Origin: Halalkalibacter okhensis
GTDB taxonomy: Bacteria; Bacillota; Bacilli; Bacillales; Bacillaceae_D
NCBI RefSeq assembly: GCF_000787375.1
Contig: NZ_JRJU01000015.1
Span: forward strand, 47,282 to 111,281
Direction: 5' to 3'
DNA length: 64,000 nt
Shown here: piece after piece, positions 9,217-17,703 of the stretch
How positions within the stretch are numbered: the stretch's first letter is position 1
How the letters are laid out: every line of letters begins with the position of its first letter
The notes under the pieces: model-generated
The model's input: the letters and a program-made list of their open reading frames with translations, nothing else
Database searches by the model: none
What the model was told of the DNA's origin: nothing
Program-made: the position numbers and the translations under genes

Positions 9217-10109
9217 TTATGCTCTAGGATGAGAATGTTTGTATACATCTTTCAATCGGTCTTTTGTAACATGCGCGAAAAATTGAGTCGCCGAAAAATG
9301 CTTGTGGCCTAATAGTTCTTGAACAACTCCTATATCAGCTCCATTATTTAATAAGTTTGCAGCAAAAGAATACCTAATATCTTGAGGACGAAACCCTTTG
9401 CAAATAGCTTCACTCTCTATCCGTTTATGAATAATCGTTCGGACACTTCTGTCTGAAAGCTCTCCACCACGATAATTCAGAAAAAGTGATGAATGTTGAT
9501 GTTTGGCTTTTTGCATGAGAACCTTTCTTCCATCTTTAATATACGTTTGCAATGCTTCGATTGCAAATGTACTCAGAGGGATATACCGTTCCTTTCGACC
9601 TTGAATGTAAACCGTACCAATGAAAAAATCGATATCGTGTATTTGGACCTTACTACACTCACTCACTTTCATTCCAGTAGCATAAAGCAATTCCAATAGT
9701 GCACGATCTCGTTGATCGAGTGGCTCATTTCCCATCATTTCATGAAAAAGCTTACTCATTTCTTTATCATTTAGGAATATCGGTATTCGTAAAGTAGTTT
9801 TTGGGAGAGCAACTGAAGCGAATACATTCTCTTTTACCCGTCCCTCTTTCATATGAAACTATAAAAGCTTCTTAATGCAGATACCTTTCTAGCAACGGTT
9901 TTCCCCGAATATTCATTTTCATACAATTTCGCTATATATTTGTGAATATCAGTAACAGTCACAACGGTAAATGAAGGGATGTGTAAGTCTTCCATAAACC
10001 TCATAAAATCTGTTATATCATTCTTATAATTCTTCATCGTATGTACAGATCTATTCTTCTCTAGTTGCAAATATGTAATAAACAAATCTAGCCAGGACTG
10101 TTCTTCCAA
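9217..10109 (-). pseudogene. codV: CodV/XerC tyrosine recombinase, split and lacking active-site residues
   Basis: The family resolves chromosome dimers at dif. Here the gene is two ORFs: an N-terminal core-binding part (9849-10109, TTG start, 86 aa) ending SALRSFYSFI, and a catalytic part (9217-9852, 211 aa) beginning MKEGRVKENVF. They overlap by ATGA and lie in different frames; one extra base within about 8 nt would join them. The catalytic part also departs from the R-K-H-R-H-Y set: Arg I is Lys (ATGMKVSE), the HxxR His is Gln (PQDIRYSF) and the nucleophile Tyr is Phe (ATQFFAHV). The second Arg and the GH His remain. It is therefore broken or repurposed, not a normal XerC. It precedes hslV in the codVWXY order. 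Confidence 0.85.
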
Positions 10110-10133
10110 TTAAGGGACACCACCTAACACTCG

Positions 10134-10170
10134 CAGAGCTACTAAATTCTATCATGAATTAGTAGCTCTG
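10134..10170. repeat. Long inverted repeat between trmFO and codV
   Basis: Arms 10134-10149 and 10156-10170 pair over 15 bp (CAGAGCTACTAA with TTAGTAGCTCTG as the outer part) with one bulged base and a 6-nt loop. There is no T-run after it in the direction of transcription, so it looks like an intercistronic processing or attenuation hairpin and not a standard terminator. It lies about 25 nt before the codV start. Confidence 0.7.
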
Positions 10171-10180
10171 ACAACGATAT

Positions 10181-11488
10181 TTACACTTTTTTCACAAAAT
10201 TCTGAATTGCGCCGATTGCTCGGTTAGCAAGCTGCTCATATCTTTCTTTTTTATCACGAATACGTTCATCTAATGGTGGAAGCAGTCCGAAGTTTGCATT
10301 CATCGGTTGAAAGTTCTTCTTATTAGCAGTCGTAATATAATTCGCCATACTTCCGATTACGGTTGTTTCCGGAAAAACAACCATTTCTTTTTCTTGAACA
10401 TAATTTGCGGCATTAATTCCAGCTACTAGTCCAGCGGCAGCTGATTCAACATATCCTTCTACACCTGTAATTTGACCAGCGAAAAACAAATCGTCACGGT
10501 CTTTATACTGATAAGTTGGTTTTAGAAGATTTGGTGAATTAATGAATGTATTTCGATGCATAACACCATAACGCACAATTTCAGCATTCTCTAGGCCTGG
10601 AATTAACTGCAATACTTCTTTTTGTGGCCCCCATTTGAGATGCGTTTGGAAACCAACAATATTATAAAGAGTTCCCGACGTATTGTCTTGTCTTAATTGA
10701 ACGACAGCAAATGGTCTTTTTCCTGTTTCAGGATGCTCTAGCCCAACCGGCTTCATTGGCCCAAAGAGCATCGTCTTACGACCACGTTTAGCCATTACTT
10801 CAATTGGCATACATCCTTCAAAAAAGATTTCTTTCTCGAATTCTTTTAATGGTACTGTTTCAGCTGCAATCAGAGCCTCATAAAAACGATCGAACTCTTC
10901 TTCAGTCATTGGACAATTTAAATAGGCAGCTTCTCCTTTATCATACCTTGATTTTTTATAAACTTTATTCATATCAATAGATTCAGTTTCAATAATAGGT
11001 GCGGCCGCATCATAAAAGTATAAATACTCTTCGCCCGTCAATTCCCTCAAATGTTTTGAAAGGTGTTCTGATGTTAAAGGCCCTGTTGCGATAATTGTCG
11101 GCCCTTCTGGTATTGAAGTAATTTCTTCATTGAAAACCTTCACATTCGGATGATTTTTCACACGTTCTGTCACAGCACCTGCAAATTCATGGCGGTCAAC
11201 AGCTAGTGCGCCCCCAGCTGGAACTGATGCATCATCGGCTGAACGTATAATAACCGAATCTAAATTCCGCATTTCTTCTTTTAATACTCCAACAGCATTT
11301 GTTAAACTGTTGCCTCTAAGCGAATTGCTGCAAACCAATTCAGCAAATTTATCCGTATGGTGAGCCGGAGTTTGTTTAACCGGACGCATTTCATATAAAT
11401 GGACAGTAACGCCTCTCTTTGCAAGCTGCCAAGCAGCTTCACTACCAGCCAGCCCTGCACCGATTACGTTAACATGTTGTTCTGACAA
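10181..11488 (-). CDS. trmFO: TrmFO, folate-dependent tRNA uridine-54 methyltransferase
   Basis: TrmFO (formerly Gid) uses methylenetetrahydrofolate and FADH2 to make ribothymidine-54 in tRNA. The product begins [20 protein letters not shown], giving the FAD-binding GxGxxG motif right at the N-terminus, and contains [27 protein letters not shown] and the terminal NFGLLPPL region. I start it at TTG 11488 (435 aa, the B. subtilis length), with GGAGGGATTATT directly upstream; 35 further open codons upstream lack an RBS. It is downstream of topA, as in Bacillus. Confidence 0.97.
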   Translation of the reverse strand: MSEQHVNVIGAGLAGSEAAWQLAKRGVTVHLYEMRPVKQTPAHHTDKFAELVCSNSLRGNSLTNAVGVLKEEMRNLDSVIIRSADDASVPAGGALAVDRHEFAGAVTERVKNHPNVKVFNEEITSIPEGPTIIATGPLTSEHLSKHLRELTGEEYLYFYDAAAPIIETESIDMNKVYKKSRYDKGEAAYLNCPMTEEEFDRFYEALIAAETVPLKEFEKEIFFEGCMPIEVMAKRGRKTMLFGPMKPVGLEHPETGKRPFAVVQLRQDNTSGTLYNIVGFQTHLKWGPQKEVLQLIPGLENAEIVRYGVMHRNTFINSPNLLKPTYQYKDRDDLFFAGQITGVEGYVESAAAGLVAGINAANYVQEKEMVVFPETTVIGSMANYITTANKKNFQPMNANFGLLPPLDERIRDKKERYEQLANRAIGAIQNFVKKV

Positions 11489-11516
11489 AATAATCCCTCC
11501 ATCATACAGTAGAAAT

Positions 11517-11597
11517 GAGGGTGGCTCACAAAAGTCTATCCGTCTAGTAAGCATATCATGCCTACTAGAGGTCAAACGTTGACTCTGAGCCACCCTC
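11517..11597 (-). repeat. Two-stem GAGCCACC palindromic element between topA and trmFO
   Basis: The outer arms 11517-11528 and 11586-11597 (GAGGGTGGCTCA/TGAGCCACCCTC) form 12 bp. Inside, TCTAGTAGGCAT and ATGCTTACTAGA form a second 12-bp stem with a 3-nt loop. The tail on the minus strand is only ATTTCT, so termination may be partial; topA and trmFO could be partly separated here. Sequence blocks (GACCTCTAGT, GGGTGRCTCA) recur at 40271-40383. Confidence 0.75.
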
Positions 11598-11666
11598 TCT
11601 CTTTATCACTAAACTATATTATCATAATACATGAAACAACTTCAAGATTTTCATCTTACATACGAG

Positions 11667-13742
11667 TTAATTGGAATCTTCCTTGTAATCACAGGCTGAA
11701 CATTCTACGTGCACACCTTTTTTCGTCTTCTTCTCAACAAGCATTTTCCCACACTTTGGACAAGGACGGGCAATTGGCTTATCCCAAGAAATAAATTCAC
11801 ATTCCGGATACCGATCACAACCATAGAAGATCCGACGTTTCTTACTCTTTCTTTCAACTATGTTGCCTTCCTTGCAAGTCGGACATTTCACACCAATATC
11901 TTTTACAATTGCTTTTGTGTTTCGACAATCCGGGAAATTGGAGCACGCCATAAACTTTCCGTATCTGCCCATCTTATAAACCATCTCATGGCCGCATTTT
12001 TCACAGTCTTCACCAGCTGGTTCATCCTTTATCTCGACTTCTTTCATTTCTTCTTCAGCGACTGTTAGACGCTTTTCAAACCCGTGATAAAATTCATCGA
12101 TAATACGAATCCATTCCTGCTGCCCATCTTCAATCGAGTCAAGGTCATTTTCCATCTTCGCAGTGAATTCAACATCTAGAATTTCTGGGAAGAATTCAAC
12201 GATCAACTCTAAGACAATTTGTCCTAATTCAGTTGGAACAAATCGTTTATCCTCAAGGGCAACATACCCACGTCTTTGAATCGTATCTAGCGTAGGCGCA
12301 TATGTGGACGGGCGACCTATCCCGAGCTCTTCCATTGTTTTAACGAGCCTAGCTTCGGTATACCTCGGAGGAGGCTGTGTAAAATGTTGATTTGGTTCAA
12401 TATCTACCTTTTCAACTATTTGACCTTCCTCTAAATTGGGTAGCAGACGATCTTCTTCCTTTTTCCCGTCGTCGTTACCTTCTATATACACTTTCATAAA
12501 ACCCGCAAATTTAACTTTGGAACCTGTTGCTCTAAATTGTACGCCATTTTGCTCAATATCCACCGTCATCGTATCCATAACTGCTGGAGCCATTTCACTA
12601 GCTACCATTCGTTCCCAAATCAACTTATAAAGTCTCAACTGATCTCTAGACAAATAACTCTTTACCGTTTTCGGGTCTTTGAATACGGACGTTGGTCGAA
12701 CAGCCTCGTGGGCGTCTTGTGCTTTTTTATCTTTTTTAACAGCACGTTGTTCTTTCCGGGTAAACTCTTCACCATAGTTTTCAACAATATACTGCTTTGT
12801 TTCTTGTTGAGCCGTTTCGGAAATTCGAGTAGAGTCGGTACGCATGTATGTAATTAATCCAACTGCACCTTCTTTTTTATCCAGCTCAATTCCTTCATAT
12901 AATTGTTGAGCAATCATCATGGTCTTTTTAGCTCGGAAATTTAATTTTCGAGCGGCTTCTTGTTGCAGTGATGATGTAGTGAAAGGGGAAACTGGATTTC
13001 GCTTTCTTTCTCTCTTTTTAACCGAGGTAACATCGAATTGATTGTTACTAAGTTTGGAAAGAACAGCTTTTACTTCGTCTTCAGATTTTAACTCTTGCTT
13101 TTTCCCTTCAATCCCGTAAAACTTCGCATCAAACGGTTCTCCTTCTAGTGAAAACTGGGCTGGTATACTCCAATATTCCTCAGGAACAAAGCTCTGAATT
13201 TCTTTTTCTCTTTCAATAATCATCTTTACTGCTACTGATTGAACTCGACCAGCACTTAACCCTTTTTTCACTTTCTTCCATAATAATGGGCTAATGTTAT
13301 AACCCACTAAACGATCAAGAATTCTTCTTGCTTGCTGAGCGTCTACCAAATCCATATTAATTGGTCGAGGGGTTTTGAAAGCGTCTTTAATTGCTTGTTT
13401 TGTAATTTCATTAAAAACGACTCTACAATCAGAATTTTCATCAATGTCGAGACTGTGAGCAAGATGCCAAGCAATTGCTTCACCTTCTCTATCGGGGTCA
13501 GCCGCGAGATAGATTCGTTTTACTTTTTTTGCAGCTGTTTTTAATTCTTTTAAAACGGGACCTTTTCCACGTATTGTAATGTACTTGGGTTCATAACTTT
13601 TTTCAACATCTACTCCCATTTGACTTTTTGGTAAGTCTCTAACATGTCCCATTGAAGCTTTTACAATAAATTTCTTTCCTAAATATTTTCCAATGGTCTT
13701 TGCTTTGGCGGGAGATTCAACGATTACTAAATAATCGGCCAT
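11667..13742 (-). CDS. topA: DNA topoisomerase I
   Basis: TopA relaxes negative supercoils. The 691-aa product has the N-terminal TOPRIM domain ([32 protein letters not shown]), the active-site region [12 protein letters not shown] with the nucleophilic Tyr, and three C-terminal four-cysteine zinc ribbons: [11 protein letters not shown]...[15 protein letters not shown]...CDRYPEC and CPKCGKM...CSAC. Length and domain order are typical of Bacillus. ATG start with GGGAG upstream, and a strong promoter at 13787-13815. Confidence 0.98.
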   Translation of the reverse strand: MADYLVIVESPAKAKTIGKYLGKKFIVKASMGHVRDLPKSQMGVDVEKSYEPKYITIRGKGPVLKELKTAAKKVKRIYLAADPDREGEAIAWHLAHSLDIDENSDCRVVFNEITKQAIKDAFKTPRPINMDLVDAQQARRILDRLVGYNISPLLWKKVKKGLSAGRVQSVAVKMIIEREKEIQSFVPEEYWSIPAQFSLEGEPFDAKFYGIEGKKQELKSEDEVKAVLSKLSNNQFDVTSVKKRERKRNPVSPFTTSSLQQEAARKLNFRAKKTMMIAQQLYEGIELDKKEGAVGLITYMRTDSTRISETAQQETKQYIVENYGEEFTRKEQRAVKKDKKAQDAHEAVRPTSVFKDPKTVKSYLSRDQLRLYKLIWERMVASEMAPAVMDTMTVDIEQNGVQFRATGSKVKFAGFMKVYIEGNDDGKKEEDRLLPNLEEGQIVEKVDIEPNQHFTQPPPRYTEARLVKTMEELGIGRPSTYAPTLDTIQRRGYVALEDKRFVPTELGQIVLELIVEFFPEILDVEFTAKMENDLDSIEDGQQEWIRIIDEFYHGFEKRLTVAEEEMKEVEIKDEPAGEDCEKCGHEMVYKMGRYGKFMACSNFPDCRNTKAIVKDIGVKCPTCKEGNIVERKSKKRRIFYGCDRYPECEFISWDKPIARPCPKCGKMLVEKKTKKGVHVECSACDYKEDSN

Positions 13743-13786
13743 GTAAGTAACTCCCTCTCTCGAAGATATAATTAAAATCTTCCCTA

Positions 13787-13815
13787 TTATTAAACAGACT
13801 TTTGCTATTTGTCAA
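13787..13815 (-). promoter_or_regulatory. SigA promoter for topA
   Basis: A perfect TTGACA (13810-13815, minus strand) is followed after 17 nt by TAATAA, with TAATAAT allowing slightly shifted -10 choices. It lies about 45 nt before the topA ATG in the gap after dprA. Confidence 0.75.
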
Positions 13816-13885
13816 ACAGGAGTTGGAAAATAAGGCAAAAAGACGATGGTGTTTTTTGTCGAAATGTAGGAAAATCACAAAGGAC

Positions 13886-14758
13886 TTATTGTAATTCGTG
13901 TAAAATATCATCAGCATTCATAACTAGTTTTGCCCCTTGTTGAATAAGAAAATTTGTACCTTTTGATTGCGGAGAAAGAATGGATCCTGGAATGGCAAAG
14001 ACATCTCGACCTTGCTCTAAAGCTTGATCTGCTGTAATTAACGAGCCACTCTTTTCTTTTGCCTCAATAACTAGGACTGCTTTTGATAAACCGCTAATAA
14101 TTCGATTACGAGCAGGAAAGTGCCACCGTTGTGGAGGGGTGTTAGGGGGATATTCAGAAACTATTAGTTGTTTTTTCGACATTTGTGAAAATAATTGAAA
14201 ATTTTCTTTCGGATATAAATGTAAATGGCCCGAACCTAAAACAGCGATCGTCTGACCCGTTGATTGGACGGCTTGCCAGTGAGCTAAAGAATCGATTCCA
14301 CGAGCAAACCCACTAACTATGGTCCAACCTTCTTTTGACAAAGGTGGAATAATCGAAGATACAGTTTTGCTCCCTATGGGTGTGGGTGTTCTTGTACCAA
14401 TGACGGCCAAGCGTTTTTCTGATGACATCAAATTCTTTACACCCATTCCATATAAAACAAGAGGTGGATCGTAAATTTGCTCTAATAAGGCAGGATAATC
14501 TGAATCTAGAATGGTGTAAGTAAATATATTATTTTGTGCAAGAAAAGTTAGGTATTGTTCAGGGGAGGAGCGCTTTAAATAAGTCGAAATTCTTTGTGTT
14601 TTTTCTGTGGATAATTTTAACTGTTTTTGTAAAAGGGTATTAGTGGAATCATAGATTTGCAGTAATTGAGGGTCAATCTTAAGCATAGTTCGAATCATAT
14701 TTCTAGAGATATCCGAACAACTGTGAATATGAATTAGCCGTTTTCGAAACTCCGACAC
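13886..14758 (-). CDS. dprA: DprA/Smf DNA-processing protein
   Basis: DprA loads RecA on incoming single-stranded DNA during transformation. The 290-aa product has a helical N-terminal domain and the Rossmann-like DprA core: LAVIGTRTPTPIG, TIVSGFARGIDSLAHW, VLGSGHLHLYPKEN, SEYPPNTPPQRWHFPARNR in two adjoining stretches and SGSLITADQALEQGRDVFAIPG. The short N-terminus without an extra C-terminal domain matches B. subtilis. Start GTG 14758 with AAAGGGGATGG upstream; an ATG in the same area is out of frame. It sits between sucD and topA. Confidence 0.95.
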   Translation of the reverse strand: MSEFRKRLIHIHSCSDISRNMIRTMLKIDPQLLQIYDSTNTLLQKQLKLSTEKTQRISTYLKRSSPEQYLTFLAQNNIFTYTILDSDYPALLEQIYDPPLVLYGMGVKNLMSSEKRLAVIGTRTPTPIGSKTVSSIIPPLSKEGWTIVSGFARGIDSLAHWQAVQSTGQTIAVLGSGHLHLYPKENFQLFSQMSKKQLIVSEYPPNTPPQRWHFPARNRIISGLSKAVLVIEAKEKSGSLITADQALEQGRDVFAIPGSILSPQSKGTNFLIQQGAKLVMNADDILHELQ

Positions 14759-14784
14759 GAAGAGACCATCCCCTTTTCAATAGG

Positions 14785-14815
14785 AAGAAAGCCCCCACAA
14801 GCCGAGGGCTTTCTT
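14785..14815 (-). terminator. Terminator after sucCD
   Basis: Arms AAGAAAGCCC (14785-14794) and GGGCTTTCTT (14806-14815) give a perfect 10-bp stem with an 11-nt loop, 10 nt after the sucD stop. The tail after the stem is only moderately T-rich (CCTATT). Confidence 0.7.
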
Positions 14816-14824
14816 CTTATTTAA

Positions 14825-15739
14825 TTAGTTTGTTACTTTATGTGTGGTACATTTTTCTAGCAATCCCTTTTCTTTTAGAACAGAGATTAATGTTTCGCCC
14901 ATTACGGATGGTGTCTCAGCTACTTTAATGCCGCAACTTTCCATTGTTTTGATCTTCTCAGCAGCTGTACCTTTCCCGCCTGAGATAATCGCACCAGCAT
15001 GGCCCATACGCTTTCCAGGAGGTGCTGTTTGACCACCGATGAAGCCAACAACAGGTTTTGTCATATTTGCTTTCACCCATTCAGCTGCTTCCTCTTCTGC
15101 TGTTCCACCAATTTCACCAATCATAATGACAGCATACGTATCTGGGTCTTCATTGAATAAATTTAATACATCGATGAAGTCTGTTCCATTAACCGGATCT
15201 CCTCCGATCCCAACAGCTGATGATTGACCGATCCCATTTGTAGATAATTGATGTACAGCCTCATACGTAAGAGTACCAGAGCGAGAGACAACGCCAACAT
15301 GACCTTTTTTATGAATGTATCCTGGCATAATACCAATTTTACATTCTTCCGGTGTAATCACACCTGGGCAGTTTGGTCCAACTAGACGTGTTTTCTTTCC
15401 TTCCATGTAACGCTTCACACTAACCATATCCATTACTGGAATTCCCTCTGTAATACAAATGGCTAAATCAAGCTCAGCATCTGTTGCCTCCATGATAGCG
15501 TCAGCTGCAAAAGCAGGTGGTACGTAAATAACGGAAGCATTAGCACCAGTTGCTTTCACCGCTTCTTCAACTGTGTTAAATACTGGAATACCTTCAACCT
15601 CTGTTCCACCTTTACCAGGTGTAACACCACCAACAATGTTTGTACCGTACTCGACAGCTTGTTGAGTGTGGAATAATCCTGTAGCACCTGTAATCCCTTG
15701 TACAATAACTTTTGTATCTTTATTAATGAGGATACTCAT
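14825..15739 (-). CDS. sucD: Succinyl-CoA synthetase alpha subunit
   Basis: With SucC it interconverts succinyl-CoA and succinate in the TCA cycle with substrate-level ADP phosphorylation. The 304-aa product has the CoA-binding start [27 protein letters not shown], the [10 protein letters not shown] loop, and the phospho-histidine loop [18 protein letters not shown], in which His is the transient phosphate acceptor. It follows sucC by 16 nt and ends in front of a terminator, forming a two-gene operon. Confidence 0.98.
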   Translation of the reverse strand: MSILINKDTKVIVQGITGATGLFHTQQAVEYGTNIVGGVTPGKGGTEVEGIPVFNTVEEAVKATGANASVIYVPPAFAADAIMEATDAELDLAICITEGIPVMDMVSVKRYMEGKKTRLVGPNCPGVITPEECKIGIMPGYIHKKGHVGVVSRSGTLTYEAVHQLSTNGIGQSSAVGIGGDPVNGTDFIDVLNLFNEDPDTYAVIMIGEIGGTAEEEAAEWVKANMTKPVVGFIGGQTAPPGKRMGHAGAIISGGKGTAAEKIKTMESCGIKVAETPSVMGETLISVLKEKGLLEKCTTHKVTN

Positions 15740-15755
15740 CTTTCGTCCCGCCTTT

Positions 15756-16916
15756 CTATTTCACTAATGAAACGATTTTTTGTGCGCCATCAGCCATTGA
15801 ATCTGCAGCTGTAATGTTTAAACCTGATTCCTTAAGAATCTTCTTACCAAGTTCAACGTTCGTACCTTCCAAACGTACTACTAGAGGAATCTCAAGTCCA
15901 ACTTGCTTCGTTGCTTCAACGACTCCTTCAGCAATAATGTCACACTTCATAATACCACCAAAGATGTTAACAAAAATTCCTTTTACACTTTCATCTGAAA
16001 GAATGATCTTGAACGCTTCTGTTACCTTTTCTGCAGTTGCACCGCCACCTACATCAAGGAAGTTAGCCGGGTCACCATTATAATGTTTAATGATGTCCAT
16101 TGTTGCCATCGCAAGACCCGCACCATTAACCATACAACCAATATTTCCATCTAAAGAGATGTAACTTAAGTCGTATTTTGATGCTTCAATTTCTTTTACA
16201 TCTTCTTCTTCAAGATCACGATATGCTAAAATATCTTTTTGACGGTATAAAGCATTAGAATCAAAGTTTAGCTTCGCATCCAAAGCCATAACTTTGCCAT
16301 CACCAGTTGTAACAAGTGGATTGATTTCGGCAATTGAGCAATCCTTCTCAACAAACACTTTATAAAGACCTAACATAAATTTCACTGCCTGCCCTACTAA
16401 CTCTTTAGGGGTGTTAATGTTGAATGCAAGGCGGCGAGCTTGGAACCCTTGCAAACCGACTGCTGGGTCTATTATCTCCTTAAAAATTTTCTCAGGAGTC
16501 GCTTCCGCTACTTCTTCAATTTCTGTTCCACCTTCTTCAGACGCCATTAAGACAACTTTTGAAGTGGCACGATCTAATACTAAACCGATGTAATACTCTT
16601 TTTGAATATCGCATCCTTCTTCGATAAGTAAGCGCTTTACTTCTTTGCCTTCAGGTCCAGTCTGATGAGTTACTAGTGTCTTACCTAAAATCTCATCTGC
16701 ATATGTACGAACTTCATCTAAATCTTTAGCAACTTTTACTCCACCGGCTTTCCCGCGTCCACCTGCATGGATTTGTGCTTTAACAACATTAATCTTTGAA
16801 CCTAATTCCTTTGCTGCTTCTACTGCTTCTTCAACCGAGAACGCTACCTTGCCATTGGGAACAGCAACACCGTACTGGCGAAGCAACTCTTTTCCTTGAT
16901 ACTCGTGGATATTCAT
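15756..16916 (-). CDS. sucC: Succinyl-CoA synthetase beta subunit
   Basis: This subunit carries the ATP-grasp nucleotide-binding domain and the succinate site. The 386-aa product begins [17 protein letters not shown] and contains [16 protein letters not shown], a glycine-rich grasp loop, [12 protein letters not shown], and the CoA-ligase half with [11 protein letters not shown] and GGIMKCD. AGGAGG lies about 9 nt before the ATG. It is the first gene of sucCD; the 222-bp upstream gap holds a hairpin and should carry its promoter, which I could not place with confidence. Confidence 0.98.
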   Translation of the reverse strand: MNIHEYQGKELLRQYGVAVPNGKVAFSVEEAVEAAKELGSKINVVKAQIHAGGRGKAGGVKVAKDLDEVRTYADEILGKTLVTHQTGPEGKEVKRLLIEEGCDIQKEYYIGLVLDRATSKVVLMASEEGGTEIEEVAEATPEKIFKEIIDPAVGLQGFQARRLAFNINTPKELVGQAVKFMLGLYKVFVEKDCSIAEINPLVTTGDGKVMALDAKLNFDSNALYRQKDILAYRDLEEEDVKEIEASKYDLSYISLDGNIGCMVNGAGLAMATMDIIKHYNGDPANFLDVGGGATAEKVTEAFKIILSDESVKGIFVNIFGGIMKCDIIAEGVVEATKQVGLEIPLVVRLEGTNVELGKKILKESGLNITAADSMADGAQKIVSLVK

Positions 16917-17017
16917 TCTCTCTCCATCCTCCTATCAATTGCATGTATTTTCATGCCATTCTAAAACTTTTGAGGTTTAATGGCTGAATCCATCTTTATT
17001 CTACCATTGTTTTCACA

Positions 17018-17047
17018 AATTGGGGAGGGGTAAATCCCTCTCCAATT
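17018..17047. repeat. Inverted repeat in the sucC upstream region
   Basis: AATTGG and CCAATT close a stem continued by G/C-rich runs (GGGGAGGGG with CCCTCTCC, imperfect) around a short AAAT loop. It lies about 100 nt upstream of sucC. Without a T-tail it could be an incomplete terminator of the preceding small gene or a leader structure; no function can be assigned. Confidence 0.5.
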
Positions 17048-17138
17048 CAAATTAGTTAAAAAAATGCGACATTTGCCTGCTTTCACGAATTAAAAATCGT
17101 AAGTAATTGAATACATATATTGTTCCAACTACCTTCTC

Positions 17139-17342
17139 CTAGTCCTCTGACGAAGCTTGGTCTGCAGTGTTAGATTGTCGATTTTTTGAGTCATTTTTCC
17201 CTTGTTTCTTTTTCTTCTTTTCATTTGATAATTTTTTTATCATTTTACTCATAGCATCTGATTCCTGAATTGAATGGTGAATTCCAAATTCATGTGCATA
17301 TTCTTCTCTATGTTTTCCTGATGTTGACTTTTGATCTTTCAT
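17139..17342 (-). CDS. Small charged hypothetical protein (67 aa)
   Basis: I do not recognise this protein. It begins MKDQKSTSGKHREEYAHEFG and is very hydrophilic, with a lysine run (KKKKKQGK) near residue 48 and an acidic end (SSED). There is no signal peptide or membrane segment. It is credible as a gene because AAGGAGGAGCG stands 6 nt before the ATG and a strong terminator separates it from the preceding gene. The KHREEYAHEFG portion might be a conserved helix; a DNA-, RNA- or ribosome-associated role is only a guess from its charge. Confidence 0.65.
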   Translation of the reverse strand: MKDQKSTSGKHREEYAHEFGIHHSIQESDAMSKMIKKLSNEKKKKKQGKNDSKNRQSNTADQASSED

Positions 17343-17368
17343 TGCGCTCCTCCTTGTTAAGTACAATT

Positions 17369-17420
17369 AAAAAACTAGCATTGGTAGTATGTCCAAGATT
17401 TTTCATACTACCAATGCTAG
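17369..17420 (-). terminator. Rho-independent terminator after the FlhB-like gene
   Basis: A perfect 17-bp stem (arms 17375-17391 and 17404-17420) with a 12-nt loop is followed on the minus strand by TTTTTTAATT. It starts 5 nt after the stop of the FlhB-like gene. Confidence 0.92.
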
Positions 17421-17424
17421 CTGG

Positions 17425-17703
17425 TTATCCATTCTGATCAATTTTGTAAATAAAAGAAAAGACCTCTGCAACTACTTCATATAATTCACTAGGAATCGAT
17501 CGATTTACTTCAAGTGTAGCTAACATTTCAACTAAAGATGGATCTTCCTGTATAGGAATGTCATGCTCTTTGGCTTTTGCTATTATTTCTTCAGCGACAA
17601 ATCCTTGACCTGTTCCAACAACTTTTGGTGATTGGTCTATTTCAGGCTGATAGCGTAGTGCAAAAGCTTTTCTTTTCCTCTCTTTCTTCTCAATTTCATT
17701 CAT
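17425..17703 (-). CDS. ylqH: FlhB C-terminal-domain-like protein (YlqH family)
   Basis: The 92-aa protein resembles only the cytoplasmic C-terminal domain of the flagellar export switch FlhB: AFALRYQPEIDQSPKVVGTGQGFVAEEI in two stretches, then DIPIQEDPSLVEML and a helix SELYEVVAEVFSFIY. The self-cleaving NPTH motif of true FlhB is absent (DQSP at that position), as is the membrane part. B. subtilis has the same stand-alone gene, ylqH. It overlaps the end of the preceding FliK-like gene by 4 nt, hinting that the pair acts together, possibly in flagellar export, which is inference. Confidence 0.85.
   Translation of the reverse strand: MNEIEKKERKRKAFALRYQPEIDQSPKVVGTGQGFVAEEIIAKAKEHDIPIQEDPSLVEMLATLEVNRSIPSELYEVVAEVFSFIYKIDQNG

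Noticed and set aside
9840..9870. Simple one-base sequencing error as the only explanation of the codV split
   Set aside because: An error would not explain the Tyr-to-Phe, Arg-to-Lys and His-to-Gln changes in the catalytic half; error remains possible for the frame break alone.
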